A DNA stretch of 32,348 bases from positions 1 through 32,348 of the forward strand of contig JADKFD010000030.1 in NCBI GenBank assembly GCA_016717705.1. Reading direction: 5' to 3'. A program made the position numbers and the translations under genes. Under the pieces are notes generated by a model. The model saw only the letters and a program-made list of their open reading frames with translations, did no database searches and was not told the DNA's origin. Shown piece by piece: positions 20,076-28,758 of the stretch (position 1 is its first letter; each line of letters opens with the position of its first letter). The stretch comes from Rhodanobacteraceae bacterium (GTDB lineage Bacteria > Pseudomonadota > Gammaproteobacteria > Xanthomonadales > SZUA-5).

Positions 20076-21395
20076 ATGCACCCTGCTTGCACGCGCATCT
20101 TCGCGCTCATTGCCGTTCTGGGCGCGCCCGGAATCGCCGCCCAGGTGCGCCAACTCGACCATGTCGGCGCCGCCGGCGGCGGCTCGTTCCATACCAACAG
20201 CAGCCATGGCAGGGCGCTGTCGCGCAATGGCCGCTGGGTGGTGTTCCGCAGCAACGACACGACATTGGTTCCCGGCAGCAGCAATGGCCACTCTCAGGTC
20301 TACCTGGTGGATCGGCAAGCCCGCGCCGCCGAGTTCATCAGCGTGGGTCTCAATGGCCCGGGCAACGGCGACAGTTTCAATCCCACGATCTCGCACGACG
20401 GCCGTCATATCGCGTTCTGGTCGGACGCCAGCAACCTGGTGGCTGGCGACAGCAACAATATCGGCGACATCTTCGTGCGCGATCGCATCGCTGGGACTAC
20501 CACGCGAGTCAATGTCGGACCCGGCAACCTGCAGGCAACGGCCGAGAGCAACTACCCGGCGATCTCCGGTGACGGCCGCATCGTTGCTTTCATGAGCACG
20601 GCACTGGAGTTGGCGAACGACCTCAACGGTCAGGCGCAGGTCTTCGTCCACGACCGCAGCACGGGCACCACGGAACTGATCAGCCGCACACCGCAGAGCG
20701 CTCCGGGGCTCGGCACCAGCCGCGAACCGGCGCTATCCGGCGACGGCAGATTCGTAGCCTTCGAATCGAACGCCCGTGATCTGGTGCCCGGCGACGGCAA
20801 CTTCGTCGACGACGTCTTCGTGTTCGACCGTGTCGACAGCACGATGGCGCGGGTCAGCAATCGCGTCGATGGCAGTGCTTCCAGCAACGGCAGCTACGGT
20901 CCGAGTATTTCCGACGATGGCCGAATCGTGGCATTCCACGCCAATGGAAGCATGCAGCCCGAGGATTCCAATGGGCATGTCGATGGCTATGTCTTCGATC
21001 GCGCGACGCAAGTGCTGCGTCGGGTAACCCTGAGTCACCTCCAGGCCCAGCTCAATCTTGGCGCCTTCTACGTAGTGATCTCCGGCGATGGACTATGGGT
21101 CGCGTTTGCCAGCAGCAGTTCTGACACGGTTCCCGGAGCAGTTGGCGGTATCCGCAATGACATCTACGTGCGGCGCCTCAGCGACGGTCTCGTGCGCCGG
21201 GTCAGCGTCAACAGCAATGGCGTGCAGCCCGACGACAGCAGCAACTTCCCGACGATCGGCCGCGATGGCACCCTGGTCGGCTTTGCCTCGCAGGCGACGA
21301 ATCTGGTGCCGACTGTCGGCGCGCCTACCGCGGAGCATGCGGTTTACGTAGCGACGCCCGATATCGACGAGATGAACGCCGACGGGTTCGAGTGA
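20076..21395 (+). CDS. Secreted PD40/WD40-like beta-propeller protein
   Basis: A 439-residue exported protein. Residues 1-22 are a signal peptide (FALIAVLGAPGIAA, cleavage before Gln23). The rest consists of seven or so TolB/PD40-like repeats of the pattern S-x-DGR-x-VAF-x-S-x-A-x-(N/D)-LV-x-GD, followed by (D/N)-x-(F/Y)-V-x-DR-x-x-G-x-T-x-RV, for example SHDGRHIAFWSDASNLVAGD and SGDGRFVAFESNARDLVPGD. A beta-propeller with surface binding is expected; no catalytic residues stand out. The protein ends exactly in NADGFE, a GFE-type ending I recall from other secreted Xanthomonadales proteins. Neighbours give no function. Confidence 0.8.
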   Translation: MHPACTRIFALIAVLGAPGIAAQVRQLDHVGAAGGGSFHTNSSHGRALSRNGRWVVFRSNDTTLVPGSSNGHSQVYLVDRQARAAEFISVGLNGPGNGDSFNPTISHDGRHIAFWSDASNLVAGDSNNIGDIFVRDRIAGTTTRVNVGPGNLQATAESNYPAISGDGRIVAFMSTALELANDLNGQAQVFVHDRSTGTTELISRTPQSAPGLGTSREPALSGDGRFVAFESNARDLVPGDGNFVDDVFVFDRVDSTMARVSNRVDGSASSNGSYGPSISDDGRIVAFHANGSMQPEDSNGHVDGYVFDRATQVLRRVTLSHLQAQLNLGAFYVVISGDGLWVAFASSSSDTVPGAVGGIRNDIYVRRLSDGLVRRVSVNSNGVQPDDSSNFPTIGRDGTLVGFASQATNLVPTVGAPTAEHAVYVATPDIDEMNADGFE

Positions 21396-21450
21396 GTCTG
21401 CGCCGGGGCTGGCGATGACGGCCGCTCAGGCGCGCGGTCGCACCAGCTCG

Positions 21451-21537
21451 GTAGCCCGGTGTACGCGCGTCAGCGCGTTCACCGGGTACTTGCCGCAAGC
21501 CTCAGCCGGTGAATCGCTGCGCGATACACCGGCCTAC
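21451..21537. repeat. Double-hairpin REP element, copy 1
   Basis: The element begins GTAGCCCGGTGTACGCGC and ends GATACACCGGCCTAC. It folds into two adjacent hairpins, each a CCGGTG...CACCGG stem of about 13 bp with one internal mismatch (T-T in the first, A-A in the second). A second copy is at 24624-24711. This copy overlaps the stop codon (21534-21536) of the response regulator gene on the minus strand. Confidence 0.88.
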
Positions 21538-22184
21538 AACAGCCTTTGCGTGATCGCCTTGAGCACCGCGTGGGTGCGGTCGCGGCAGTCGAGTTTGACC
21601 AGGATGTCGGAGATGTAGTTCTTCACGGTGCCTTCGGACAGGTGCAGCGAGCGGCCGATTTCCTTGTTGGAATAGCCGCCGGCCACCAGCCGCAGGATGC
21701 TGATCTCGCGGTCGGTGAGATGCAGTTTCGGGCCCGTATGCGGCTCGGGACGGCGCAGGGCGCGCACCGGCCCGATGCTCACCGGCTGCAGCAGGGTGTC
21801 TCCTGAAGCCACGCGGTGGATGGCCTCGGCCAGATCTTCGGGTGAGGCGTCCTTGAGCAGGAATCCCTGCGCGCCAGCCTGCACCGCGGCCAGCATCAGC
21901 TCTGAGTCGTCGAAGGTGGTCAGCAGGATCACCGGTGTGGCGTTGCCGGACTCGCGCAAGCGTCCGATCAGTTCGATACCGCCGACGCCGGGCATGCGGA
22001 TATCGCTGACGATGACGTCGACCGGGCGCTGCGGCAGTGCCGCCAGCAGTTGCGCGCCGTCGCTGGCTTCCAGCGCGATCTCGATGCCGTCCAGCCCCTT
22101 CAACAAGGCCGACAGGCCCTTGAGCACCAGCGCCTGATCGTCGACCAGTGCGATGCGGATCGGTTTTCGCTTGAGCTCATCCAT
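21534..22184 (-). CDS. NarL/LuxR-family response regulator
   Basis: A 216-residue DNA-binding response regulator. The receiver has Asp15-Asp16, phospho-acceptor Asp61 (VIVSDIRMPG) and Lys near position 111 (FLLKDASPEDL). After a linker comes a LuxR-type helix-turn-helix, LTDREISILRLVAGGYSNKE, then EGTVKNYISDILVKL, close to the LiaR/DesR group. The ATG at 22184 overlaps the end of the kinase gene by eight bases, so the two are translationally coupled; the longer open frame to 22247 lies wholly within the kinase gene. The likely targets are the divergent promoter region at 23329-23475 with its inverted repeats. Its stop codon falls inside a REP element. Confidence 0.94.
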   Translation of the reverse strand: MDELKRKPIRIALVDDQALVLKGLSALLKGLDGIEIALEASDGAQLLAALPQRPVDVIVSDIRMPGVGGIELIGRLRESGNATPVILLTTFDDSELMLAAVQAGAQGFLLKDASPEDLAEAIHRVASGDTLLQPVSIGPVRALRRPEPHTGPKLHLTDREISILRLVAGGYSNKEIGRSLHLSEGTVKNYISDILVKLDCRDRTHAVLKAITQRLL

Positions 22185-23328
22185 GCGCGGGAATCGCCGC
22201 CAGCAGTTCGGCGCCGCCTTGCTTGCGCGGCTGCAGCGACAGTTCACCGCCCGCCGCCGCGAGGCGCTCGCGCATGCCGGTCAAGCCGTTGCCGAAAGGG
22301 GCCGGTTTCAATGGCGGACCGTCGTTGCTGACGCTCAGCTCGATGCGCCCGGCGACTTCCCGGCAACGCACGTCGATGGCGTGCGCGCGACCATGGCGCA
22401 GCGCGTTGGTGATGCCTTCCTGGGCGCAGCGCAGCAGGATCTCGGCGCGATCGATGTCGGTGACGCGCAAGGCCGGGTCGATGTCGACGCGGAAATGGGT
22501 CCCGGGAATCTGCTCGGTCAGCGTGGTGATCGCCGCGGCAAGGTCGATGCCATCGTGCTTGCGCAACTCGCTGACCACGGCGCGGATGTCCTGCAGCAGT
22601 TCGTCGGCCAGCGTCGCCGCGATGCGCACTTCATCGCGGTCGGCCAGCGCCGGATCGCGCTGCAGCAGTCGCAGATTGAGCTTCAACGCGGTGAGCTTGT
22701 GGCCGGCGACATCGTGCAACTCACGCGACAGCCGCAGGCGCTCGCCGCTGCGCGCGCTGTCTTCCAGCAGCCGCTGGGTGGCCAGCAGTTGCGCGTGGGT
22801 CTGCGCGAGCTCAACGCGCGCCTGCTCGGCGGTCATCGCGTAATGCACGGTCAACGCAGCGAAGGTCTGGAAGCCGATCATCGGCAGCAGCGCCAACACC
22901 GCGCTGCTGAAACTGATGCCGAGCATCCAGTTGGCCAGCAGCAAGCCGTTGGCGATCAGCATGATCGTGATCGCCTGCCACCGCGGCCACATCGCCGCCA
23001 CCTGCGCGGCGACGATGATCAACAGGATCGCCGGTCCGCCGTTGCGCAGGCACCAGGTGGCAATCAGCACCGCCGCGGCCTGCAGCAATACCAGCCCGCG
23101 CGCGCGCTCCGGCGCGTCGTCCTGCGCGGTGGCCAGAAGGTAGCAGGCCAGCACCGCCAGCAGCGCCGCCAGGCCGGACCATTGCAGAGCGTCGCCCTGC
23201 GCCAGGCGTTCCCAGCGCAGCGACTGCAACAGCATCGCCAGCCAGGTGATGTAAGCCGCCAGATTCAGCGGCGACAGCCAGCTGCCGTGCCAGGGAGAGG
23301 CTTGAGTAGCGGGAGTGATCGTGCTCAT
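22177..23328 (-). CDS. NarL-type (DesK-like) sensor histidine kinase
   Basis: A 383-residue membrane kinase. Five or six hydrophobic helices (about 20-165) are joined by very short loops, so the signal is probably sensed within the membrane. A short coiled coil (AEQARVELAQTHAQLLATQR) leads to a HisKA_3 domain with phospho-acceptor His205 in SRELHDVAGHKLTALKLNL. The ATPase part has CAQEGITNALRHG, SVSNDGPPL and GNGLTGMRERL. It should phosphorylate the response regulator that overlaps its 3' end. The membrane layout resembles DesK, but the signal is unknown. A divergent DUF2141 gene starts 147 bases away. Confidence 0.93.
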   Translation of the reverse strand: MSTITPATQASPWHGSWLSPLNLAAYITWLAMLLQSLRWERLAQGDALQWSGLAALLAVLACYLLATAQDDAPERARGLVLLQAAAVLIATWCLRNGGPAILLIIVAAQVAAMWPRWQAITIMLIANGLLLANWMLGISFSSAVLALLPMIGFQTFAALTVHYAMTAEQARVELAQTHAQLLATQRLLEDSARSGERLRLSRELHDVAGHKLTALKLNLRLLQRDPALADRDEVRIAATLADELLQDIRAVVSELRKHDGIDLAAAITTLTEQIPGTHFRVDIDPALRVTDIDRAEILLRCAQEGITNALRHGRAHAIDVRCREVAGRIELSVSNDGPPLKPAPFGNGLTGMRERLAAAGGELSLQPRKQGGAELLAAIPAHG

Positions 23329-23378
23329 TGCCGCAGTGTAGCGGCCATGGCCGATGGCGGATCACGGCCGCCGCAACT

Positions 23379-23407
23379 GGTGACTTTTGTCACCTGCGCC
23401 AGGTGAC
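23379..23407. promoter_or_regulatory. Overlapping inverted repeats, probable response-regulator operator
   Basis: GGTGACTTTTGTCACC (23379-23394) is a perfect 6-bp inverted repeat with a 4-base spacer, and its right half is also the left half of GTCACCTGCGCCAGGTGAC (23389-23407), a perfect 8-bp inverted repeat. TGAC-N4-GTCA palindromes are typical of LiaR/DesR-type regulators. The site lies between the divergent kinase gene and DUF2141 gene. Confidence 0.72.
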
Positions 23408-23475
23408 GCCGCGCACCTGATCGATAGGGCTCGGTTGGCGAATGCTGCATACACCGCAATCGCCAGGAGCAAGAC

Positions 23476-23907
23476 ATGAAAGCAGATACGCCGTTGATCC
23501 TCGTTTCCGCGTTGCTGGCGTGCACCAACGCCGCCCAGGCCGGTTCCCTGGCGATCGAGATCGGCGATGGGATCAAGCCGGGCGAGACGCTGATGGTCGC
23601 CCTGTACGACAGCGAGGCGCAATGGCTGAAGAAGTCGGCGCGCGGGATCCAGGAAGCAGCGCCCGCCGACCTCGGCAGCGGGGGCAAGCACACGCTGCGG
23701 GTCGACGCGCTGGCACCTGGACGCTACGCCGTGGTCGTGTATGTCGATCGCAACGGCAACGGCAAGCTCGACCGCGGCATGTTCGGCCGACCCATTGAGC
23801 CCTACGGCTTCAGCAACGGCGGCGGCAGCTTCGGCCCGCCGGATTTCGCCGACGCGGTCATCGACGTGGCCGACACCGGCGCGGCGATCCACATCGACCT
23901 CAACTGA
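23476..23907 (+). CDS. DUF2141 secreted protein
   Basis: A 143-residue exported protein with a signal peptide (LILVSALLACTNAAQA, cleavage near Ala22). The mature part carries the DUF2141 signature: APGRYAVVVYVDRNGNGKLD, then FGRPIEPYGFSNG and FGPPDFADAVIDV. The Asp/Asn-rich DRNGNGKLD segment looks calcium-binding. The family is of unknown function, predicted as a small beta-sandwich in the periplasm or outer face. AGGAG sits six bases before the ATG. A DUF2306-like membrane protein follows after 22 bases, so they form an operon, transcribed away from the two-component system that may control it. Confidence 0.92.
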   Translation: MKADTPLILVSALLACTNAAQAGSLAIEIGDGIKPGETLMVALYDSEAQWLKKSARGIQEAAPADLGSGGKHTLRVDALAPGRYAVVVYVDRNGNGKLDRGMFGRPIEPYGFSNGGGSFGPPDFADAVIDVADTGAAIHIDLN

Positions 23908-23929
23908 TCGACAAAAACAGGAGCCCGCC

Positions 23930-24622
23930 ATGACCGCCTACCAGATGCTGGTGACCGCGCATATCGCCGCCGGCAGCGTCGCCCTGCTGACTTTCTGGAC
24001 CGCCGCCATCGCCCGCAAGGGCAGCCCACTGCATGTCGGCGTGGGCAAGGTCTACCTCGGCGCGATGCTGGCGGTGCTGGCCAGCGCGCTGCCGATGGCA
24101 GCGGTGTTCTACGCCAGCGGCAAGCCCGGCATCGGCACCTTCCTGCTCTATCTGGTGGTGATCACCGGCACGTCGGTCTGGCTGGCGCGGCGCGCAATCC
24201 AGCGCAAGCGCGATCTGGCCGGATTCCACGACCGCAAGTATCGGCTCACCGGCTACGCCAACCTGATCGCTGGCTCCTTGGTTCTGGCCATTGGTCTCAA
24301 AATCGGCAACACACTGCTCAGCGGATTCAGCTTCGTCGGCATCGCGATCGGCATCGGCATGCTGCGCCAGGCGCGCACGCTTCCCACCGCGCGCAACTGG
24401 TGGTTGAAGGAACACTACGGCGCGATGCTCGGCAACGGCGTGGCCACCCACATCGCCTTCCTCGGCATCGGCATGCGCAGCACCATCGCCAGCTTCGATG
24501 TGGCCTGGCTGCAACTGGTGCCGTGGTTCTTGCCGCTGGCGGTGGCGCTGCTGGCGGGGGTTTATCTGGATCGGAGGTATGGGGCGCGGCCAGTGCGACC
24601 GGTCCCGGCAATCACCGCCTGA
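23930..24622 (+). CDS. DUF2306-like multi-helix membrane protein
   Basis: A 230-residue inner-membrane protein with about seven hydrophobic helices. Conserved-looking histidines lie at helix ends: VTAHIAAGSVAL, SPLHVGVGKVYLGAM, AGFHDRKYRLTGYANLIAG, KEHYGAMLGNGVATHIAF. This His pattern and size resemble the DUF2306 group, so metal or haem binding is possible but unproven. AGGAG sits six bases before the ATG. Co-transcribed with the DUF2141 gene. A REP element begins two bases after its stop. Confidence 0.78.
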   Translation: MTAYQMLVTAHIAAGSVALLTFWTAAIARKGSPLHVGVGKVYLGAMLAVLASALPMAAVFYASGKPGIGTFLLYLVVITGTSVWLARRAIQRKRDLAGFHDRKYRLTGYANLIAGSLVLAIGLKIGNTLLSGFSFVGIAIGIGMLRQARTLPTARNWWLKEHYGAMLGNGVATHIAFLGIGMRSTIASFDVAWLQLVPWFLPLAVALLAGVYLDRRYGARPVRPVPAITA

Positions 24623-24623
24623 G

Positions 24624-24711
24624 GTAGCCCGGTGTACGCGCCACAGGCGCGTTCACCGGGGACGTATCAGGGCAAGTACCCGGTGAACCGCTGCGCGGTA
24701 CACCGGGCTAC
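24624..24711. repeat. Double-hairpin REP element, copy 2
   Basis: GTAGCCCGGTGTAC (24624-24637) is an exact inverted match of GTACACCGGGCTAC (24698-24711). Inside are two hairpins: CCCGGTGTACGCGC/GCGCGTTCACCGGG and CCCGGTGAACCGC/GCGGTACACCGGG, each with one mismatch. Compared with copy 1 (21451-21537), paired positions change together, so the stems are conserved. Confidence 0.9.
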
Positions 24712-24782
24712 AGGTGAAGCAAGGCGCAGCGCGGCGGCTCTCGTATACTCCGCGGTCCGCTACGTCACACCCGGCCGCCCGC

Positions 24783-25679
<897 letters not shown>

Positions 25680-25690
25680 TCTCTGTCCGC

Positions 25691-25748
25691 GGCGCCCAGT
25701 CATTGGCGGTGACGCAGGTCACCCTTATTATGGTTGGGACTGGGCGCC
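25691..25748. promoter_or_regulatory. Nested inverted repeats upstream of the antitoxin
   Basis: GGCGCCCAGTC (25691-25701) and GACTGGGCGCC (25738-25748) are perfect 11-bp inverted arms. Between them is GGTGACGCAGGTCACC (25708-25723), a perfect 6-bp palindrome with a 4-base spacer, followed by AT-rich CTTATTATGG. The outer arms end 17 bases before the antitoxin ATG. Together this looks like a promoter-operator or a folded leader RNA for the TA pair. The inner palindrome matches the one at 23379-23394. Confidence 0.65.
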
Positions 25749-25764
25749 CCGCCAGGGCCAGACC

Positions 25765-26016
25765 ATGCCCAACGTGACCTTTTCCATTGATGACGATGTG
25801 CTGCGCCGCGCCCGCAAGGTGGCGCTGGAGCGGAACACGACGGTGACCCAGATGCTGCGCGAATTCCTGGAAGAAACCGCGCGACCTCAGGCGGAGGCTG
25901 CCAAGCGGCGCGCTGAGGAATTCATGCGTGTCACCGAGGAACTGGCGCGTGATGCCGGTGGCGAGAAATTCAATCGCGAAGACTGCTATGACCGGCCGAT
26001 CCTTCGTCGATACTAA
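25765..26016 (+). CDS. Ribbon-helix-helix antitoxin, VapB-like
   Basis: An 83-residue protein with an N-terminal ribbon-helix-helix-like segment, NVTFSIDDDVLRRARKVALE, then TVTQMLREFLEET, for DNA binding and dimerisation. An Arg/Glu-rich helix (ARPQAEAAKRRAEEFMRVTE) and a tail ending FNREDCYDRPILRRY would wrap the toxin. AGGG lies seven bases before the ATG. Its end overlaps the start of a PIN-domain gene by 29 bases, the usual antitoxin-toxin layout. It should neutralise the toxin and repress the shared promoter. Confidence 0.87.
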   Translation: MPNVTFSIDDDVLRRARKVALERNTTVTQMLREFLEETARPQAEAAKRRAEEFMRVTEELARDAGGEKFNREDCYDRPILRRY

Positions 26017-26422
26017 TGTTCTCGCGTACGCCTACGACCGCGACAACGTCGTCAAGCGGGAGTTGGCGCGGCAACTCGTAAAGCAGCGCCTTGCAGAGCA
26101 GACGCTGACGATCTCGGCACAAGTCGTGAATGAGCTGGTATCCACGTTGTTGAAGCCAGCTTTCGGGCTCTCGTTGGAAGACGCCCGTCGCGCGGTTCGC
26201 GCGCTGGAAGGCGCGCCGTTGATTGAACTGGATCTGGCCTTGACCTTGCGGGCGCTGGACGCACGCGAGCGCTACCAGGTCTCCTTTTGGGATGGCCTGA
26301 TCATCGCCGCCGCCGAACGCGCGCGCTGCAGTGAAATCCTGACCGAGGATCTCAACCACGGTCAGGACTACTTTGGCGTCGTCGCCCGCAACCCTTTTCT
26401 GAATGCTGTCTCGGAACCTTAG
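25988..26422 (+). CDS. PIN-domain ribonuclease toxin, VapC-like
   Basis: A 144-residue PIN-domain protein with the expected acidic metal-binding residues: Asp8 (FVDTNVLAYA), Glu49 (VVNELVSTLL), Asp102 (SFWDGLIIAAA) and Asp121 (LTEDLNHGQ). VapC toxins are Mg2+-dependent RNases that usually cut tRNA or rRNA. The ATG at 25988 lies inside the antitoxin gene. The stop TAG is directly followed by the glyS ATG with no gap, so glyS translation probably depends on ribosomes leaving the toxin gene. All catalytic positions are intact, so the toxin looks active. Confidence 0.9.
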   Translation: MTGRSFVDTNVLAYAYDRDNVVKRELARQLVKQRLAEQTLTISAQVVNELVSTLLKPAFGLSLEDARRAVRALEGAPLIELDLALTLRALDARERYQVSFWDGLIIAAAERARCSEILTEDLNHGQDYFGVVARNPFLNAVSEP

Positions 26423-28592
26423 ATGACCAACACCGCTGATCTGCTCGTCGAACTGCTCTGCGAAGAGCTTCCTGCCAAGGCGGTTGCCGACCTGGCCAAT
26501 GGCCTGCGCACCGGTTTGAGCGAGCGCCTGAGCAAGGCGGGCATTGCGCACGCGACGGCCAATGCAAAGACGCTGTGGACGCCGCGACGCATCGCCGTGC
26601 TGATCCCGGATGTGGCGATGGCGCAACCGGAGCAGACGCTGGAACGGCGCGGTCCGGCGGTCGCCGCCGCGGTCGGCGCGGATGGGGCACCGAGCAAGGC
26701 GCTGATCGGCTTCGCTCAGTCCTGTGGCGTCGCCGTCGAGGCGCTGGAGAAGCTGGAGACCGACAAGGGCGCCTGGTTCGTGCATCGCAGCACCAAGCCG
26801 GGCGCGCTCACCGCCGACGTGCTGCCGGCGATGGTCGTCGAGACCATCCAGGCCCTGCCGCTGGGCAAGCCGATGCGCTGGGGCAGCAACGAGTTTGCCT
26901 TCCTGCGCCCGGTGCATGGACTGATCGTATTGCTGGGGGAGACTGTCCTGCCGACGCAGATCTACGGCATCGCCAGCGGCCGGCGTACGCGCGGACATCG
27001 CTTCCACCACGCCGGTGAGGTGGTGATTGCGCGCCCGTCCGAATACATCGGCGCGCTGCTGGCGGCGAAGGTGATCGTCGATCCGCAGGCGCGCCGCGAA
27101 CGCGTGCGTGCGGAGGTTTCGGCCGCGGCGATCCAGCAGGGCGGTGTTGCGCGTCTGCCCGAGGATCTGATCGACGAGGTCAGCAACCTCACCGAATATC
27201 CCTGCGCGATTGCCTGTTCGATCCCGACCGAGTTCATGCGCCTGCCGCCGGCGGTGATCGTCACCACCATCGAAACCCATCAGCGCTTCTTCCCGGTACT
27301 CGATCCAGCCGGCGAGCTGACGCCCTACTTCGTCGGCGTGGCCAACATCGAGAGCCGCGATCCGAACGAAATCCGCAAGGGCTACGAGCGCGTGGTGCGT
27401 CCGCGCCTGTCGGATGCCGCCTTCTTCTTCGACCAGGATCTGAAGCAGCCGCTGGCGGAGAACGTCGAGGCGCTGAAGACCGTCACCTATCAACAGAAGC
27501 TCGGCAGCGTCCACGACAAGACCAGCCGCGTGATCGCACTGGCGCGCGCGGTGGCGCCGGCGGTGGATGTCGATCCGGATCTGGCGGAAGCCGCCGCCTT
27601 CCTGTCCAAGGCCGATCTGCTGACTCGCGTGGTCGGCGAGTTCCCCGAGTTGCAGGGCCATATGGGCCGCACTTATGCGCTGGCGCAGGGCCAGCCTGAA
27701 GCCGTGGCGGTGGCGCTCGACGAGGTCTACGCCCCGCGCCAGTCCGGAGCGCCGATTGCGGCCACCCCGGTCGGTCGGGTGCTGGCCATTGCCGAGCGCC
27801 TGGACACGCTGGCGGGCATCTTCGCCGTCGGTCTGAAGCCCACCGGCAACAAGGACCCGTTCGCGCTGCGCCGCGCCGCGCTGGGTCTGGCGCGCACGCT
27901 GATCGAGAGCGGCATCCGCCTGGATCTGCCGCAGATCCTGGAACTGGCGGTGCTCGGCGTGCCGCCGCAGAGCCTCAAGGACTACCTCGCGAAGATCGCC
28001 AACGTGGTGTTCTACGATGCCAACATGCTCGGCAAGCTGGCCGACCAGCTGACCGCGCCGGCGGTCAACGAGCTCTACGAGTTCATCCTCGAACGCACGC
28101 GCGCCTACTACACCGATGCCGGCATCACCGGCGACGTGTTCGAAGCGGTGGCCGCGCGTCGGCCGCACGATCTGGTCGATTTCGATCGGCGCCTCAAGGC
28201 GGTGCTGGCATTCAAGCAACTGACGCCGTGCGCCAGTCTGGCCGCGGCCAACAAGCGCATCCGCAACATCCTGCGCAAGGCGGCCGAGGGCGGCATCGAC
28301 GTCGCCGCGCTCGGGCCGGTGGACACCGAGCGCCTGCATCACGATGCCGAGAAAGGCGCTGTACCTGGCCATCGGCGAAGCCGAACGCGACGCCGTCCCG
28401 CGCTTCGCCGTCGGTCGCTATGTCGAGGGGCTGACCCGATTGGCCGATCTGCAGGCACCGGTGGACGCCTTCTTCGACGGCGTCATGGTGATGGCCGACG
28501 AGCCGGTGGTGCGCGACAACCGCCTTGCCCTGCTGCAGCGGCTGAGCACGCTGTTCCTGCAGACAGCGGATATTTCGTTGTTGGCGGGGTAG
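26423..28592 (+). pseudogene. glyS: Glycyl-tRNA synthetase beta subunit, one-base frameshift near the 3' end
   Basis: Read across one indel this is a complete 722-residue beta subunit, which binds tRNA-Gly and supports the GlyQ catalytic subunit. It starts ADLLVELLCEELPAKAVADL and has KPMRWGSNEFAFLRPVHGLI, GHRFHH, EFPELQGHMGRTYA and GNKDPFALRRAALGLARTLI. Near 28352 the frame breaks at an AAA run; removing one A gives DAEKALYLAIGEAERDAVP, and the other frame runs to the proper family end, VMVMADEPVVRDNRLALLQR through SLLAG at 28592. The lost part is the C-terminal anticodon-binding region. The gene is essential, so this is almost certainly a sequence error, not a real pseudogene. Confidence 0.94.
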
Positions 28593-28593
28593 A

Positions 28594-28724
28594 GCATCGC
28601 GCGCGAGCGCGCTCCTACAATTCTTGCGAAAGTCCCCGCAGGATGTGTAGGAGCGTGCTTGCGCGCGATGCCTTTGATCTTCCGCGTTTAAGGCGAACAG
28701 CATCGCGCGCAAGCGCGCTCCTAC
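28594..28724. repeat. Cluster of three GTAGGAGCG-type REP units
   Basis: Three 25-base units lie between the convergent glyS and ilvN genes. Units at 28594-28618 and 28700-28724 read GCATCGCGCGC(G/A)AGCGCGCTCCTAC; the middle one at 28647-28671 is in the opposite orientation, GTAGGAGCGTGCTTGCGCGCGATGC. Opposite units can pair into long hairpins and could end transcription from both sides. The outer units also share about 25 bases of flank (ACAATT...AAGTCC-CGCAGG). Confidence 0.9.
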
Positions 28725-28758
28725 AATTTCGCCGGAAGTCCACGCAGGGGCAGAATCC

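Noticed and set aside
22153..23406. A 417-codon plus-strand frame across the sensor kinase
   Set aside because: Low-complexity Arg/Gln-rich shadow; the minus strand carries the kinase motifs.
25970..28372. An 800-codon open frame on the strand opposite glyS
   Set aside because: It mirrors the real glyS codons, is Gln/Arg/His-rich without domains, and has no ribosome binding site. High GC content makes long antisense frames common.
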